Part shown: positions 37,651 to 51,057 of the stretch, in pieces
Layout of the letters: every line of letters begins with the position of its first letter
Position numbering within the stretch: the stretch's first letter is position 1
NCBI RefSeq assembly: GCF_029784135.1
Contig: NC_073746.1
Span: 2,562,136-2,626,135 of the forward strand
Direction of reading: 5' to 3'
From: Toxorhynchites rutilus septentrionalis
Lineage: Eukaryota; Arthropoda; Insecta; Diptera; Culicidae
Length of the DNA stretch: 64,000 bases
Translations under genes and position numbers: made by a program
Notes under the pieces: model-generated
What the model saw: the letters and a program-made list of their open reading frames with translations, nothing else
Told to the model about the DNA's origin: nothing
Database searches by the model: none

Positions 37651-38298
37651 GGAATTGGTGTATTAGTCTATATTTCTCGAACCCACTTCCACTTCCTTTT
37701 ACTGCTTCAGTTGCGTTTTCGACCTTGAGTGCCTATGTAAATCGGTAATCCTAGACATTTGATATCCTTCTCGCAAATAATAGTGTTCTGTTGTACACAA
37801 AACCATTTTGGCATAGGACTATATCTTTGATTTCTATATAGGGGTGTAACTCTACGGAAAATGTAACGATTCATTAAGAGTTTTCAAACGCGTATTACTC
37901 AAAATCGTTATTGCGACATATGTTGTGTTGTATAATATTGGACAGGAAATTTATCCAGCAATTTTTTGTTTAAGACATGAACACTGAATGTAGTAAATAA
38001 GGTTAACAATTTGACAATTAAAATGGGTATGTTTTTTCGATTTTACTAGTCACTCGTTTTCCCCAACAACGTAATGAACAATCTTTTTGCCTGTAATTCA
38101 GCATTAGCTCACAATGTTATTAGATGTGTATTATTAATTATTCTCGATTTGCCGATAATAAGCATTTTATAGTTGTCAGAATCAATGGAGGGATGATCTA
38201 GGAATGATCTTGAAGATGATATTGGATGATTTCACTCTATACTCCCCAAAGATTTGACGAGAGCCTGGCTCAAAAGGTTAAACGTTTAAAGCGATTTT
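37651..38298. other. Unrecognised spacer
   Basis: No gene or repeat recognised. Confidence 0.4.
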
Positions 38299-38374
38299 AT
38301 TGAATTGAAGTTGCCCAATCAATTCGTGGTCAATTCATTGAATTGAAGTTGCCCAATCAATTCGTGGTCAATTC
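38299..38374. repeat. Exact tandem duplication of 38 bp
   Basis: Unit 38299-38336 (starting ATTGAATTGAAGTTGCCCAA) is repeated without any change at 38337-38374. Identity suggests a recent local duplication. Confidence 0.9.
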
Positions 38375-38404
38375 ACGTTTTGCCGTGTCGGTCTTGCTAC
38401 TAAC

Positions 38405-38530
38405 ATTTTATGGAATTGTGGTCCAGGGTGTCTTTATTTATCGAGTATGTATGTGTTTGGTTATGTAAAAAATTCAATTAATGAATTTAACTGACTGCTG
38501 ATTTAGAAGTTCGAAAGGATATACTCACGC
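38405..38530 (+). pseudogene. Second 3'-end remnant of an I-type retrotransposon
   Basis: GGAATTGTGGTCCAGGGTGT, TATCGAGTATG, TTTGGTTATGT and the stretch to ATACTCACG match 16695-16805 in order, with small indels. It therefore derives from the same family as that remnant. Frameshifts remove the reading frame. Confidence 0.55.
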
Positions 38531-41500
38531 ACAGAGATGCCAACCTTCCTGAATTTTCAGGATTTCCCAGACTTTTCAGCACGCTCCCTGATATCCTGAC
38601 GAATCCTCAATTTATCCTGATTTTTCTGAAATGATCCTGATTTTTTCCTGTTTTTCGTAAACTTTACATTATTCGTAATAAATATACTGGTTTCCATGCC
38701 AAAGTTTTCTGCCATGATAGTTCTCCGGACCGCACTTGTATATATCTTACATTAAGTTCAATTCTCTAGACGCAAAACTGTACTTAACCTTTTTAAATCT
38801 CTACCTCAATTGATTTGTGACTTTTCAAAACAGTGCTAGAAAATTTGATGAAACCAGATTGTCTGACGAATTTATGAAATTTCAACGAGATTAATTCTGA
38901 GGAACAACATTGCTTTATCGAGAATAATGTGTATGTATATGTATCCTCAGAGTTATTAATGTAGGAATACGTTTCAGAGTATAAAATTACTCAAGAGAAA
39001 CATTTTGAATCCACAGTCAATATAAAAGATTTTTTGTAATTTGTTAGTCTGATTCAAAGTAGAACCAACTTTAATGATGGGGCTATGGTAAATATATCTA
39101 TAACCGTACTAAATATCATAAAAAATAGGAAACATTCAACAAGTCTTTCGCTGCTGATATTCTTTCTTCTGATTCCTACCAAGAATGGACGATGGATTCA
39201 GTGAAAAGTTGAATATTGATTTCTCTGCAATTGACTGTAGCGATGCTGCAGGTTTTTCGGAAAAAAATATAAACGATCAAAAAGTCAGGCGAAACCAAAG
39301 CATTTCCGCTTATGAAAGGATTTATACCATACTTATTAATTCTTTTACATATCCGGTTTTCGCCCGAAGAAAGATATACTCTGTTTCTGGTGAGTTTGGA
39401 ATGGATTCTGTATGATAAGCTACTACCAAGCAACCTGTTTTTCACATATATGGCTCGCAGCAGTTTTCGACGAAGAAGCAAACATGTTCTGGGAGCATAG
39501 AGTATTTAAGCTGTGTGAAAGAGACTTTTATTCTTGCGATTTCCCCTTCGTTACTCGTCGATAAGTTGCTCGTTATTGACAGCTTGGTTCGGGAAAGCAC
39601 ACAAATCAGCAGAACAGATGTATAGAAAAGTGGAAACGCTCATAGTTTTCATGAATTTTAACCACTTACACACCAGAGGATTGTAATGTATATCATATCA
39701 AACAAATCTTAGGGAATTTCCAATTCGTTTAGTATGTAAATCGCCTAAAACCGTTCGCGTAAAAAATAGTTATTAACGTTAACTATATTTCATAAAAACG
39801 TGACTTGTTTTCTGATTTGGCACCCTTAATGAAAGACGTAGTTCTAGTCGCTAGCGTTCACAGCTCGAGGTAAAACATAATGTTGTTTCGGGCACAGAAA
39901 GATTCTGAGAATTTTCCTCAGAGGAGATACAATACTTATACGCTAGCGACTACTTACTTACTAGGCAAGGGTGTAGATAAACCGAAACTCTCTTGATCCT
40001 TGCAATCATAGCATGTGTGATGCTAATCTGTCGGGCATGAAGCCACATTAAGTTAGTACATGTTCTTTTTTTGTATACATGAATCCGCGATACTTTGGAC
40101 ACGTTCAAACCAATTTAACTTATGACATATTGTATCTATTAGTGATTCTTTATACCAAGACTTTTTATGAACAGTTTTCAAAAAGTTTTTTGAGGTTTTT
40201 AACTCTAAAGAAAACCAAGAAGAAAAAAAAAGAAAAGTCGTACAAAGTGAAAAAAGCTGGCATTTTCTTTGAACGTATGAATTTGTAAACCACACTTATG
40301 GAATAAAGAGTCCCATTTGAAATATAAAGCATCATGGCAGTTTTATAACATTTTATGAGCGTCCTTATTTATCCTTCATCGGCTATAATAAGCTAATGTT
40401 GTATTTTCGCTCACGAATTTTGATAAATGGAAGGATATATTTTATTCTAATGCTAATCAAACATGAACCTATATTTTGTGTTATTTATTTGTTGAAATGA
40501 ATGCTTCTTGTTTATTGTAGCTCAGCAAGAATAACGAAATTAGCCGACCCTATAGCTTCGAGTAATAACGAGTAATTATTTTGATACAGTACGTACAGCT
40601 GTCTTCACCGCAAATGTCAGATTTTTTTTCCTAAAATAAGATTCATGCCAGTTTTCGATAATACTATCTTTTGAAAGGCGATTTCCTGCTACGGAGATCT
40701 TCCATTTCAACCGAGAAAACAACCCTGGGAGAACCGAAGAAATTCCCCAGAGTGTTCACAAAAAGACTCATCTAACAATGGCGAAGACATTTATTAGAAT
40801 TCGACTGAATATACAAATCGATATCAGAGCGACCCACATGGTAGACAAGAGAACACACAAAGCTCAAATCACCAACCTGTTAGCACATTTTATCGAAGGC
40901 CAACATATGAATATGGAAAACATCTATCCTCCATTGCCATAAATGTCGACATGGGTAATAATGTATTCCTCACATGTCATTGAGCTGTGGCCCCAAAATG
41001 GGTGAAGTTATCGATTGTGATTGTGCAATTTTGGCTTGGTACTGAAGCGCTAGCGGATGAAATCTTCGCCAAGAAATGTTTTATTCATTATGAATGCAAA
41101 AGCCGTGGAAAGTAAATCTTTCCCCGTGACATGGAACGCTTATTACGCACCTGAAATGAGCACAGTTTTTCGCTCTCAGGTTCGGTCAAAAAGATGTAAA
41201 TACATATCCACACACCCACCCTCGTTGGGGTAGAAAATTGGATCACAGCCAGTGCAAAGATCGATTCCCATTCCTCTGCGCCCCGGAGCGAGTAGAAATC
41301 AACATTGGTCAAAATTTCCATTGCAGATTTTCGGAAGCTTTGCAATCCGAAACTCCAGCGAACAATTTCCGTTTTTCGATACACTCCTGGGGGCCAGCTG
41401 CCTGCCACTCCCAAATTTGTTGTATTCAAAGATGATATTCGAATGACCACAAAGCGAAGCATAGCTTGAAACCACCTCGCTAGCTGAGAGCGGTAAGGGG

Positions 41501-43583
41501 GGAGGTGCAAAATAAAAATAAATGTAATCGTATTCATGTTGGTTTTGCTGAATTTTTCCATTATTTCCATTTTCCCGTTCGAGCCCCGCTTCCTTTCAGC
41601 TCAACCTCAACGGGGGGAGGAATTGTATGTACAATCACACAAAACGTCAGCCAGTTTTTGTTTCGTTTGAATGATAAATGATAACAATTCTGCAACCGAT
41701 GGACGTCTTGGGCCACTCGAAGCACGTCATGGTCTTCAATTTGGACCATGACTTAAAGCGCTCGCAGAACGCAAGGACATCGATGGTCGATTTGTGTAAA
41801 TACACTTTGCCTACCTCGGTCCTCGGGCCTAGGGGCTACACACAGCGGTAACCCACATATCGGTCCGTTTCGATTGAAAGCAGGGAAATAGAATTGTGGT
41901 AAGTAATGCGACAGCGATAAGAGCCGGAGGTCACAAAGCGCCACAAGAGGATTCTCGGGAGGAACAAATAGAGAGGAAAACGTTCAGGGCCGGCGAGGCT
42001 AACGTCACACCAGGGCCAGGCCAAAAGCCAACGCGAGTAAATATATTCAATCAAGTGTCTAAACTTTTTGCACAAATATTTACATAATTTTCCCTGTGCT
42101 GCTTCTTCTAGGCGACAGCTGATTTTCTCTGCTGGAAAACAGCAGGGTAATCGCCGTATTATGTGTTTTCGCTTTCTCACTCAGTGGAAATGCGGCAGGG
42201 AATTGGAATGAAATTGGTTTCCGTCTTACTTTCGCAGTGGTTCCCCAGCTCTAGTGGCTGAGTCTGTCAGATTTGCCTTGATGAGATAGATCAAATATAT
42301 TTTAATCAGCTAGTCGAGTGAAAATGATTATTAGTTTACGAACATCTTACCATGTTTATTTTCGAAGGCTGAATATTTGATACAGCGCAAATCTCTGGAA
42401 CAAATCCACTCGATTTTTCCTTCTTCAATATGCACCACACTCAACGTGGCACTGCTAGATTATATTTGTCTTGCCATTGCCGAGCAAGAAGTTTTGATTT
42501 AATTTTGTTTTTCCCAGATAGCTGCCATGAATATTTTAAGCCGATGTACTAAATTCTCGACCGAAACTATCATCACGTCGCTCCGAATGGCCTTGATCTC
42601 CAGTTCCATTTTCCAGCAGCCAGCTGTGGAAGTCCGTGTGTTGTTGCTGCTGCTGCTAACCAAGAAACCAGGATCCCGACGGTGAGCCACAAACACAGCA
42701 TCTTTCACCGCCCGATGCTCGAAGGCGGGCGACGACGAAGGAAGTGGTGGAAGGGCGCAGTGTTAAGAGAGTGGCTGGCCATACACCGAATGGAGAAGGT
42801 GCTGGGTGTTTGTATTAAAGAGCAATAATTAGCCATTTCACTGGGTGCTCGAGCATTAATGCCGCAGCTCTTCTTGGAAGAGCATGACTGCCATCGGTAG
42901 ACGGCAGCAAAAGTCTCCGAAAACCGCATAACCACAAATTGCTTACATCATCCCGCTTCGCATTACGGAATCCCCAAGATTCCGACTCGGGGAAGAGGCG
43001 TGCGCTTTAAAGTAGTTCAACGTGGTCTTCTTCACCTGAACGCTTCCGAGACGAGTGCTCTGAGCATCGGTTCGAAGGGGGCTTTACAGTGCTAGACAAA
43101 TTTACGGACGAGCCATTAGGAAAATGTCGGGTAAAGGGTTGACTTTATAGCGAACTCGACCTTGAAGTTTTAAGTGGCATCCCGTATTCGATACACGCCG
43201 CCGACAGTAACGAAACCAGCGAAACCTGAAGCGATATTTTTTTTCTTCTGATTACTTTTAAAGCTACTTTTCTTCGGCACATGCACATCGGAGAATTGGA
43301 GCGGTTTGGGGTTCGATATGTATGATGATTTAAATTATTGAAATATGTGCACAATGAATATAGTGAACGATAACTAATGATACATATATACAAACTGTCT
43401 CTCTGGCTTCAAAATGAGCCTTTTCGACTGTTGTTATCTTGTCGTTATGTGGACTAAAAAAATGTGGATATTTAAAATTGTATCAATGTATCAACGTATG
43501 GCCAGCGGATCGCGGGCAGTGGTTCGGATTTCTAGGAGGTAGAAAGCTTCATTTCTACATCGATTGTACTTTTTTCCTTGCAT
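38531..43583. other. 5 kb without a recognised gene
   Basis: Repeated TCCTGA-type words occur at 38545-38665. At 39183-39389 an open frame lies between a pyrimidine-rich CTACCAAG and CTG/GTGAGT, which could be an exon, but the peptide is unrecognised. The rest, including the GC-richer 41220-43080, holds no feature I can support. Confidence 0.4.
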
Positions 43584-43880
43584 AAGCTTCTATTTTGTGC
43601 ACTCGTGGCCGAGTGGTGAGCGTCTCACATTATCATGCCGGGTGTTCGGGTTCGATTCCCGTTCTGGCCGGAGGATTTTTCGTCAAAGATATTTCCTTCG
43701 ACTTGCACTGTGGTCACGCGTAGACCTTGCCCCTCGGAATACATCCAAGGCGTACTATTGGCTTAAGAAATCTTAACTAAGGATTAATAAATGACGTTAG
43801 TTAATGCATACGTTGAGACGGCAAAAGTTCCACAGGGAACGTTAACGCCATTCAAGAAGAAGAGAAGAAGCTTCTTTTTA
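43584..43880 (+). mobile_element. Feilai-like tRNA-headed SINE
   Basis: Element 43597-43867, flanked by imperfect target repeats (AAGCTTCTATTTT and AAGCTTCTTTTTA). TGGCCGAGTGG at 43606-43616 is an A box and GGTTCGATTCC at 43649-43659 a B box, so the head is a pol III promoter derived from a tRNA. The body includes CTCGGAATACATCCAAGGCG and the tail is GAA repeats. Its full head and tail make it the best reference copy in the window. Confidence 0.85.
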
Positions 43881-44007
43881 TATTCTTATTGATTCTAATA
43901 ACTCGAATCACTTACGAATTTAATTACGGATGAAGAGTTGAGAAACAATCGAGATATAATCGTGAATTCAATTTCGGAAAAGTTCACCGCAAATCCAGAA
44001 AGGAAGT

Positions 44008-44155
44008 GAAAAGTGCTCCAAACTAAATCATCAGTTCTATGGAAAGTATTGTATAGGGTACCAAATAAGAAACTAATTTTTTTTTTGAATACCTATGTGG
44101 TTCACCATAGGTACTATGAGGAAATCGTACTTTTCATGCACGCAATTCTCAATAG
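44008..44155 (+). repeat. Left arm of an inverted repeat pair
   Basis: About 148 bp related in inverse orientation to 51600-51754. Shared points include AAAAGTGC.(C)CAAAC, CTATGGAAA.TATTGTA.AGGGTACCAAAT and ATTCTCAATAG. The arms enclose a MITE and the full-length I-type element. Confidence 0.6.
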
Positions 44156-44374
44156 CTTGAGAACCATCCGGACTTTTTGACGCAAAGGAACGGGGAGTAC
44201 ATACAAAAAACAAGATAAACAGAAAAAAGGCTTACGTTCAATCCTCGAAACATTATAAACAAATCAAAAATCAATCAATAATACCAATAGTATCAGGTCA
44301 CCTCAAAGAATATACTATTGCTATACGAATTTTCAAACGCGTTTTTCTCGGAACCATATATTTTCAACTGGTGG

Positions 44375-45246
44375 TAGGGGAAGTGGGGGCATAGTGGTCA
44401 CCCTAAGGAATATACCCATTCCCAGCGTCCTCATACCGCTACAATTCAACTAATTGTTCAAGATAGCATACGGCTTTTACTATAAAAATTCAAAATAGTA
44501 CATTATTCATCATTAGAAAAAAAGGTGAAAAATCGATCTTTTTTTTTGCTTGTAGGTGAAGTGGTCACTCGCACAAATCAAGCTAAATGTGATAGATTTA
44601 AGCGTTTTTTCCGTTCAAATTTGTTCAAATCATATTCGATATAGTAGGTACATGTATGAAATAAACTTGGTCTATTCACCTAGAGTCTCAGTTTAAATTT
44701 TCTGATGCATACAAAAACGTTGAAAGAAACACATAATGTTCCGCAAAATGAGACTTGGTTTAGTTGGAGTGGCATATTTTTCCAGGGTTAAAACCACAAA
44801 AGGAACCTCTTCAAGAGCAGAATGTGATGAGGAATATTAGCTTTAATAAACAGAACATTGTAAATCGTTATGCATCTATGACCACTTTGCCCCCCAAACA
44901 TCAAAGTAATTTCTATGTAAATTAATCGCGGAGATTAAACAAAATATCTGTTCACCTCTCCTAGAATATGTGAACAGTCGTCAAACTGAAGATTTGTCCA
45001 ACATATCAGATTGAATAAACTAAATTTCACGAGAAATTCCTTAGATACCATGCGCACAGTTTTTTTTCTGTTTTTAATTATATTTTGACATGCGACAGTA
45101 CTACAAAAGTACAGGGTGACTCAAAAGTCATTAAATTCTTCAAACATAAGGTGACTATCAATACGGCATCTATAGTCAATAGTTATACTACCAAACAAGC
45201 AGGTGACCACTTTGCCCCCATGACCAATTTGCCCCCACTACCCCTA
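44375..45246. mobile_element. TA-flanked MITE with GGGGCAAAGTGGTCA-type ends
   Basis: TA (44375-44376 and 45245-45246) flanks 868 bp. The left end reads GGGGAAGTGGGGGCATAGTGG, and the right, read inward, GGGGTAGTGGGGGCAAATTGG. The CACTTTGCCCCC motif also occurs internally (44884 and 45208). No transposase frame. Confidence 0.7.
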
Positions 45247-45520
45247 TAGATATCTTAGGATTTACTCGACCGATTTGGCTGAAATTGTTTATTAGAATGT
45301 AAAAATGAATTATTAAAGCGTTACATAGCCGATTTTTTTTCTTATTTTTTCGATTTATTATGAGCATGAGCATTATCATGAAAAATAATTCATTTTTAAC
45401 AATAATGGCCATACACAGTCAGCTCGCGCAGTCCGAAGCCGCCGGACGCAAAGTTGTTCGTGTACGTTACGATTGGAGCACCGTTACAAATCATCCGCAC
45501 CGTGCGCTTCAAGTATTTTA

Positions 45521-45521
<1 letters not shown>

Positions 45522-45565
<44 letters not shown>
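45522..45565. repeat. (TA)n microsatellite in the 5' UTR of the I-type element
   Basis: About 22 dinucleotide units, inside the retrotransposon's 5' UTR and upstream of ORF1. Confidence 0.95.
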
Positions 45566-45567
<2 letters not shown>

Positions 45568-45610
45568 GTTAAGGATTTAAAAAAAAAAGTATAAAAGTAT
45601 ATCTGCCATA

Positions 45611-47140
45611 ATGGCAGAGTGCGATCCTCTTGATATGGACATTGAATCAGATGTTTCCTCCTAACTAACTACTGGGAAGTCGCTTAAACGCGTTCCCCCC
45701 TCAGACGATGTCTTTTCAGAGGAAGAGTTAATCAACCTCAACAAGCCCCCTTCAAGAAAATTGGCAAACTTTTCCACTTCCGCTTCCGATTATCTCCCGA
45801 ACTTGCCTCCCAGCCCAACTGTTCCCACTCCCGCTCAACAATCGACCTCGTCCTCCCCCTCAGTTGTCCCCTCTCCGCGTGTCAAGGTCTATCCAGAAGA
45901 TGCATCTGGATCTGGCCCATGGGTTGTTTTCTTCCGGCCAAAACCCAACGGGAAATCGCTCAACGTCATTCAGATCATGAAAGATCTGACAAAAAATTAT
46001 TCCTCCGTGGTCGAAATTAGAAAGGTTCGACCGAACAAACTGCGTTCGGCTGATCGGAAGCAAGCTAACGAGATTGTTGTCGACAATAGGTTCGTACTAG
46101 AATATCGCGTCTATGTGCCCTGCCATAACGTAGAAATTTCGGGGGTGATTACAGAAACGGGTCTGACGAGCGCATTAATAAAAGAGGGAGATGGCAGATT
46201 TAAAAAGCTCCCTTTGACGAAAGTTAAAATTTTGGACTGCCATCAATTAGGAAAAGTGTCCCTGGAAGAAGGAAAAACTAAATTCACGCCGTCCGACTCG
46301 TTTCGAGTAACTTTTGCTGGTTCCGCCCTCCCTGACTACGTTATGGTGGACAAATTGAGGCTTCCGCTGCGTCTCTTCGTGCCAAAGCCAATGACTTGCA
46401 ACAAATGCAAGTCAGTTGGTCACACAGCAGACTACTGCGCCAACAAGGAGCGCTGTGCCACTTGCGGAGAGCAACATGTGGGCAAATCCTGCAGTGCGAC
46501 TGAGCATAAGTGTCCATATTGCGGGGGGACCCCACATGAGCTCTCAGCTTGTGAAACTTACAAGAGTCGTTGGGAGAAACAGAAGCGCTCTTTAAAGGAA
46601 CGCTCGAAACGCACTTTTGCGGAAATTTTAAAGGGCGCTTCTCCACTGGCCCAACAACAACAACCAATCAACACACAAAATGTCTTCGCCACGTTGCCCG
46701 TTGACGAAATAGAAGCGGACACAGCTAACGGGGGCACACCGTTCATTTTCCAAGGGAATCCCCGGCGCAAAAATGTGACCACTCCCAAAGTTCAAGGACA
46801 AGCCCCTCCGGTGATACCCCCTGTTAGCATGCCTAAAAAATCGAGTGCAGCGGACAAGCAAAATCAGGTTCCTCCTGGTTTCCGTGGGAATAATTCACCT
46901 TCGAATGGCCCAGCACTCGAGGGGGCATCAAAAACCCCAACTGTCCCTGTTTTTCCGTCCAGTTCAACTTCCCAATCGGGATTTATAAAGTTGTCTGACC
47001 TTGTGGATCAAATCTTCAAGTGTTTTAATGTCTCCATCAGAACCATTGTCATTTCAATGCTTCCAGTATTAAAGACAATTTTGCAACAATTGATGCAAAC
47101 ATGGCCCCTCCTTGCAATGATTATCTCTCTTGATGTCTAA
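45611..47140 (+). pseudogene. I-type ORF1 (gag-like, three zinc knuckles) with early stop
   Basis: ATG at 45611 opens a frame that meets TAA at 45662-45664 (codon 18) and then stays open in the same phase to 47140. The open part has a Pro/Ser-rich N-terminus and an RNA-binding-like middle (WVVFFRPKPNGKSLNVIQIMKDL). Three CCHC knuckles follow (CNKCKSVGHTADYC, CATCGEQHVGKSC, CPYCGGTPHELSAC), a hallmark of the nucleic-acid chaperone ORF1 of I-type and Jockey-type elements. The C-terminus is Pro/Gln-rich. ORF2 begins at an ATG (47133) that overlaps its end by 8 bases. Confidence 0.85.
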
Positions 47141-50100
47141 TTTAAATAGAGAGGTCGGAGATATCACTGTTTTACAGTGGAATTGTCGTAGTCTTATCCC
47201 TAAATTGGATACATTCAAATTTTTAATTCATAAGTTCAATTGTGATGTTTTTGCTCTGTCCGAAACTTGGCTTTCTTCGCGAGATGATCTCTCTTTCCAC
47301 GATTTTAATATCATACGCTTGGACCGTGATGACAGATACGGAGGGGTGCTATTGGGTATCAATAAGTGCCACTCATTTTTTCGAATTGACCTTCCACCTA
47401 TTGGAGGGATCGAAGCTGTTGCTTGTCATGCAAACATCAGAGGCAAAGACCTATTGTCAGCTTGTATTGGCCTCCGAGAGCTGCGGTTAGCCGCAATCAA
47501 CTTGTTGACATGTGCTCACTCCTTCCTGAGCCACGATTGATCTTGGGAGACTTCAACTCTCACGGAACTGCCTGGGGGGAACAGTACGACGACAATCGTT
47601 CATTGTTGATATATGACCTTTGTCACAGCTTCAATATGACCGTTTTGAACACTGGGGAAACAACACGTGTACCTAAACCTCCTGCTAACCCAAGTGCTCT
47701 TGACCTCTCGCTTTGCTCGAATTCATTATCGTTAGATTGCAAGTGGAATGTAATCCAGGACCCCAACGGTAGTGATCACTTGCCAATCAAAATTTCCATC
47801 ATCATTGGTTCGAATTCTTCTGAATCTATAAACATGGCATATGACCTCACAAGACACATTGACTGGAAAAAATATACGGACGCGATTGCTCTAGCCATCA
47901 ATTCCAGAGATGGTTTACCTCCATTGGAGGAGTATAACTTCCTTTCTCGTTTGATATATGACAGCGCGGTTCGCGCTCAAACGAAACCCATCCCAGGCTC
48001 CACTTTTTGTCAAAGGCCTCCCAATCCATGGTGGGATAGCCAATGTTCCAAACTTTATCAGGATAAATCGAACGCATTTAAAGCTTTTCGGAAACGTGGA
48101 ACCATTGAGAATTTTCAAACGTATTTTGACCTTGAAAATCAATTTAAAAACTTGATCAAAGGGAAAAAACGTGCTTATTGGCGAAATTTCGTGGGAGGTT
48201 TGTCACGAGAAACGTCAATGAAAAAATTATGGAAAGTGGCTCGAAACATGAGAAATCGCTCTTCAACGAATGAAAGCGAAGAATATTCACATCGATGGAT
48301 TTTTAATTTTGCACGGAAGGTTTGTACTGATTCCGCTCCTGTGCAAAAAATTGTTCGAGATATACCACAAGGTAGGTGCGATCTTGATTCTGATTTTTCG
48401 ATGGTAGAATTCTCTCTTGCTCTCCTTTCATGTAACAATTCTGCTCCGGAATCGGATCGAATTAAGTTCAACTTGTTGAAAAACCTCCCTGATGTGGCGA
48501 AACATCGCTTGTTGAATTTATTCAATCGGTTTCTGGAACATAATATTGTTCCAGATGATTGGAGACAAGTACGAGTTATAGCTATTCAAAAACCCGGAAA
48601 ACCCAGAAAATGATCTTGTTTCGCCTTGATCGATGGGTTGAAACGAATGGCCTACTCTCAGATACACAATATGGGTTCCGCAGGGGCAAGGGGACGAATG
48701 ATTGTCTTGCGTTGCTTTCTTCAGAAATTCAAATGGCTTACGCCGAAAAAAAAACAAATGGCTTCAGTATTCTTGGACATAAAGGGGGCCTTTGATTCTG
48801 TTTCAATAGAGGTTTTGTCAGACAAATTACAATCTCGGGGTCTGCCGCCTCTATTGAATAATATGTTATATAACTTGCTTTGTGAGAAACATTTGAACTT
48901 TTCTCACGGAGATTCGGCAGTAAGTCGGGTCTTTTACATGGGCCTCCCCCAGGGCTCATGTTTAAGCCCCCTTTTGTACAACTTCTATGTAAGCGACATC
49001 GACAATTGCCTTACACAAAATTGCAGCCTAAGACAACTTGCAGATGATGGAGTGGTGTCTGTCGTTGGATCAAACGAATCCGACCTGCAAGGACCCTTAC
49101 AAGATACTTTGAACAATTTTTCAACCTGCGCCATTGGGCTAGGGATCGAATTCTCCACGGAGAAAACAGAGATGGTGGTTTTTTCTAGGAAGCATAGACC
49201 AGCAAAACCAAAGCTTCAACTTTTGGGTAAACCGATCACTCATGCTATGTCATTCAAGTATCTTGGGGTCTGGTTCGACTCCAAATGTACTTGGGGGGCC
49301 CATATTAGGTATCTGAGTAAAAACTGTCAACAAAGAATAAACTTTCTCCGTACAATTACCGGCACCTGGTGGGGAGCCCATCCCGAAGATCTTATAATGT
49401 TGTATAGAACAACTATTCTCTCAGTGATGGAGTATGGCAGTTTCTGTTTTCAATCAGCTGCCAAAACACACCTCATTAAACTCGAGCGAATTCAGTATCT
49501 TTGTCTCCGTATCGCGTTGGGATGTATGCCCTCAACGCATACCATGAGTCTCGAGGTTTTGGCAGGCGTACTCCCACTAAAAGATCGCTTCAATTTATTA
49601 TCTCTTCGGTTCCTCATCCGGTGTAAGGTTATGAACCCATTGGTGATCGGAAATTTTGAGCAGCTGATCGAGCTAAATTTTCATTCTGGATTCATGAGCT
49701 CATATCATGAATTCGTCTCCATGCAGGTTGATCCTTTTTCGTATATTCCCAACCGTGTTTGTTTTCCTGACTACATCAATTCCTTTGTGCATTTTGATCT
49801 GTCCGTGAAGCAGGATATCCATGGAATTCCAGATTATCATCGATCGGGGATCGTTCCTACGATTTTCGAAGCAAAGTATGGGCGTGTCAATTGTGATAAT
49901 ATGTACTTTACTGATGGGTCCTCTATGAATGAGTCCACAGGATTTGGAGTGTTCAACAAATTTTTTAGTCTAGTCTTCAGTATCTTTGCTCAGTGTACAT
50001 TGCTGAATTGGCAGCAATACACTGGGCGCTGGACAGCGTCGCCTCACGACCTGTTGAACACTATTACATTGTAACGGATAGTCTGAGCTCTGTCGAAGCT

Positions 50101-50652
50101 ATCCGTTCAGTGAGGCCGGAAAAGCACTCGCCGTACTTCTTTGAGAGGGCTGACTCATTAGCAAAGGTAGGTGCAATTGAAGGCGAAATTTATCAGCGTC
50201 AAATCGCCTTCAATGAATTTTATTCTTTAGTTCGTAAAAATACCATCGTTAACTAGCAACGCAAATGGGACGAAGATGAATTGGGCCGGTGGCTCCACTT
50301 AATTATCCCTAAGGTTGGCCTCAATCCGTGGTTCAAAAGTCTGGACTTGAGTCGGGACTTTATTCGCACCTTCTCCCGACTCATGTCCAATCACTGTTCG
50401 TTAGACGCGCTGCTTTTTCGTTTTAATCTTGCCGACAGCAATCTCTGTGGTTGTGGCCATGGTTACCACGACATCGAACACGTTGTTTGGTCGTGCGAGT
50501 TGTATCTGGTCGCAAGATCGAATTTAGAAAACTCCCTTCGGGCTGGAGGAAAGCAGTCCAATGTGTCGGTGAGAGATGTGTTGGCTCGGTTAGACCTTGA
50601 TCACATGTCCCGAATATATGTTTTCCTTAAAGCTATCGATCTTCGAGTGTGA
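47133..50652 (+). pseudogene. I-type ORF2: endonuclease, reverse transcriptase, RNase H; multiply broken
   Basis: The APE-type endonuclease is visible (LQWNCRS, SETWL, LGDFNSHGTAWG, GSDHLPI). The reverse transcriptase has KGAFDSVS, GLPQGSCLSPLLYN and LADDGVVSV (catalytic ADD). RNase H begins at FTDGSSMNESTGFGVF, and the terminal CGCGHGYHDIEHVVWSC motif is present. Lesions: a frameshift near 47455; a deletion at about 48605 that removes early reverse-transcriptase motifs; an A-run frameshift near 48750; a frameshift near 49965-49995; a deletion near 50145 that removes the RNase H segment before ADSLAKVG (about 39 codons by comparison with 36500-36610); and a TAG at 50254-50256 where the relative at 36718 has Trp. 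Confidence 0.85.
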
Positions 50653-51057
50653 TTGTTCATACATCCTTTTCCCCTCCTTTTCGTCCTTCGCGAGCTATCG
50701 GTTCCCTTCCTACTAACATTAGAATAAGTTAAATTGTAAATACATATTAGATGTAAGGATAGTTTTAAGAATTGAGTGTGAAGTGTCAGTGTGAATGAGA
50801 ATGTGAATGTGAATGTGAGTGCGAGTGTAAACATACATCTCCTTACATCCCATCCTTTTCCTAATGAAAATGTGTCATCCTTCTAAACTCGAGTCGACCG
50901 CGAGTAATCGGTTTCCTATTTCATTAACCATAGAATTAAGGAAACAACATGTTGATATATGCTAGTTGAAATATTTGTAAGAGTTTGGCTCCATTAAACT
51001 TATGTAACTGAGCCTGTAAAAATAAACGGATTAATAAAAAAAAAAAATAATGGCCAT

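Larger units (their letters stand above)
45401..51057 (+). mobile_element. Full-length I-type non-LTR retrotransposon, inactivated
   Basis: A 12-bp target duplication AATAATGGCCAT (45401-45412 and 51046-51057) encloses 5633 bp. It has a 5' UTR with an AT microsatellite, ORF1, ORF2 and a 3' UTR ending in an A-run. Having RNase H after the reverse transcriptase puts it in the I group of clades. Both ORFs are broken by a premature stop, frameshifts and two in-ORF deletions, so it cannot move by itself. Confidence 0.9.

Noticed and set aside
43597..43670. tRNA gene
   Set aside because: A and B boxes are present but the sequence continues into a SINE body with GAA tail and target repeats; it is a SINE head.
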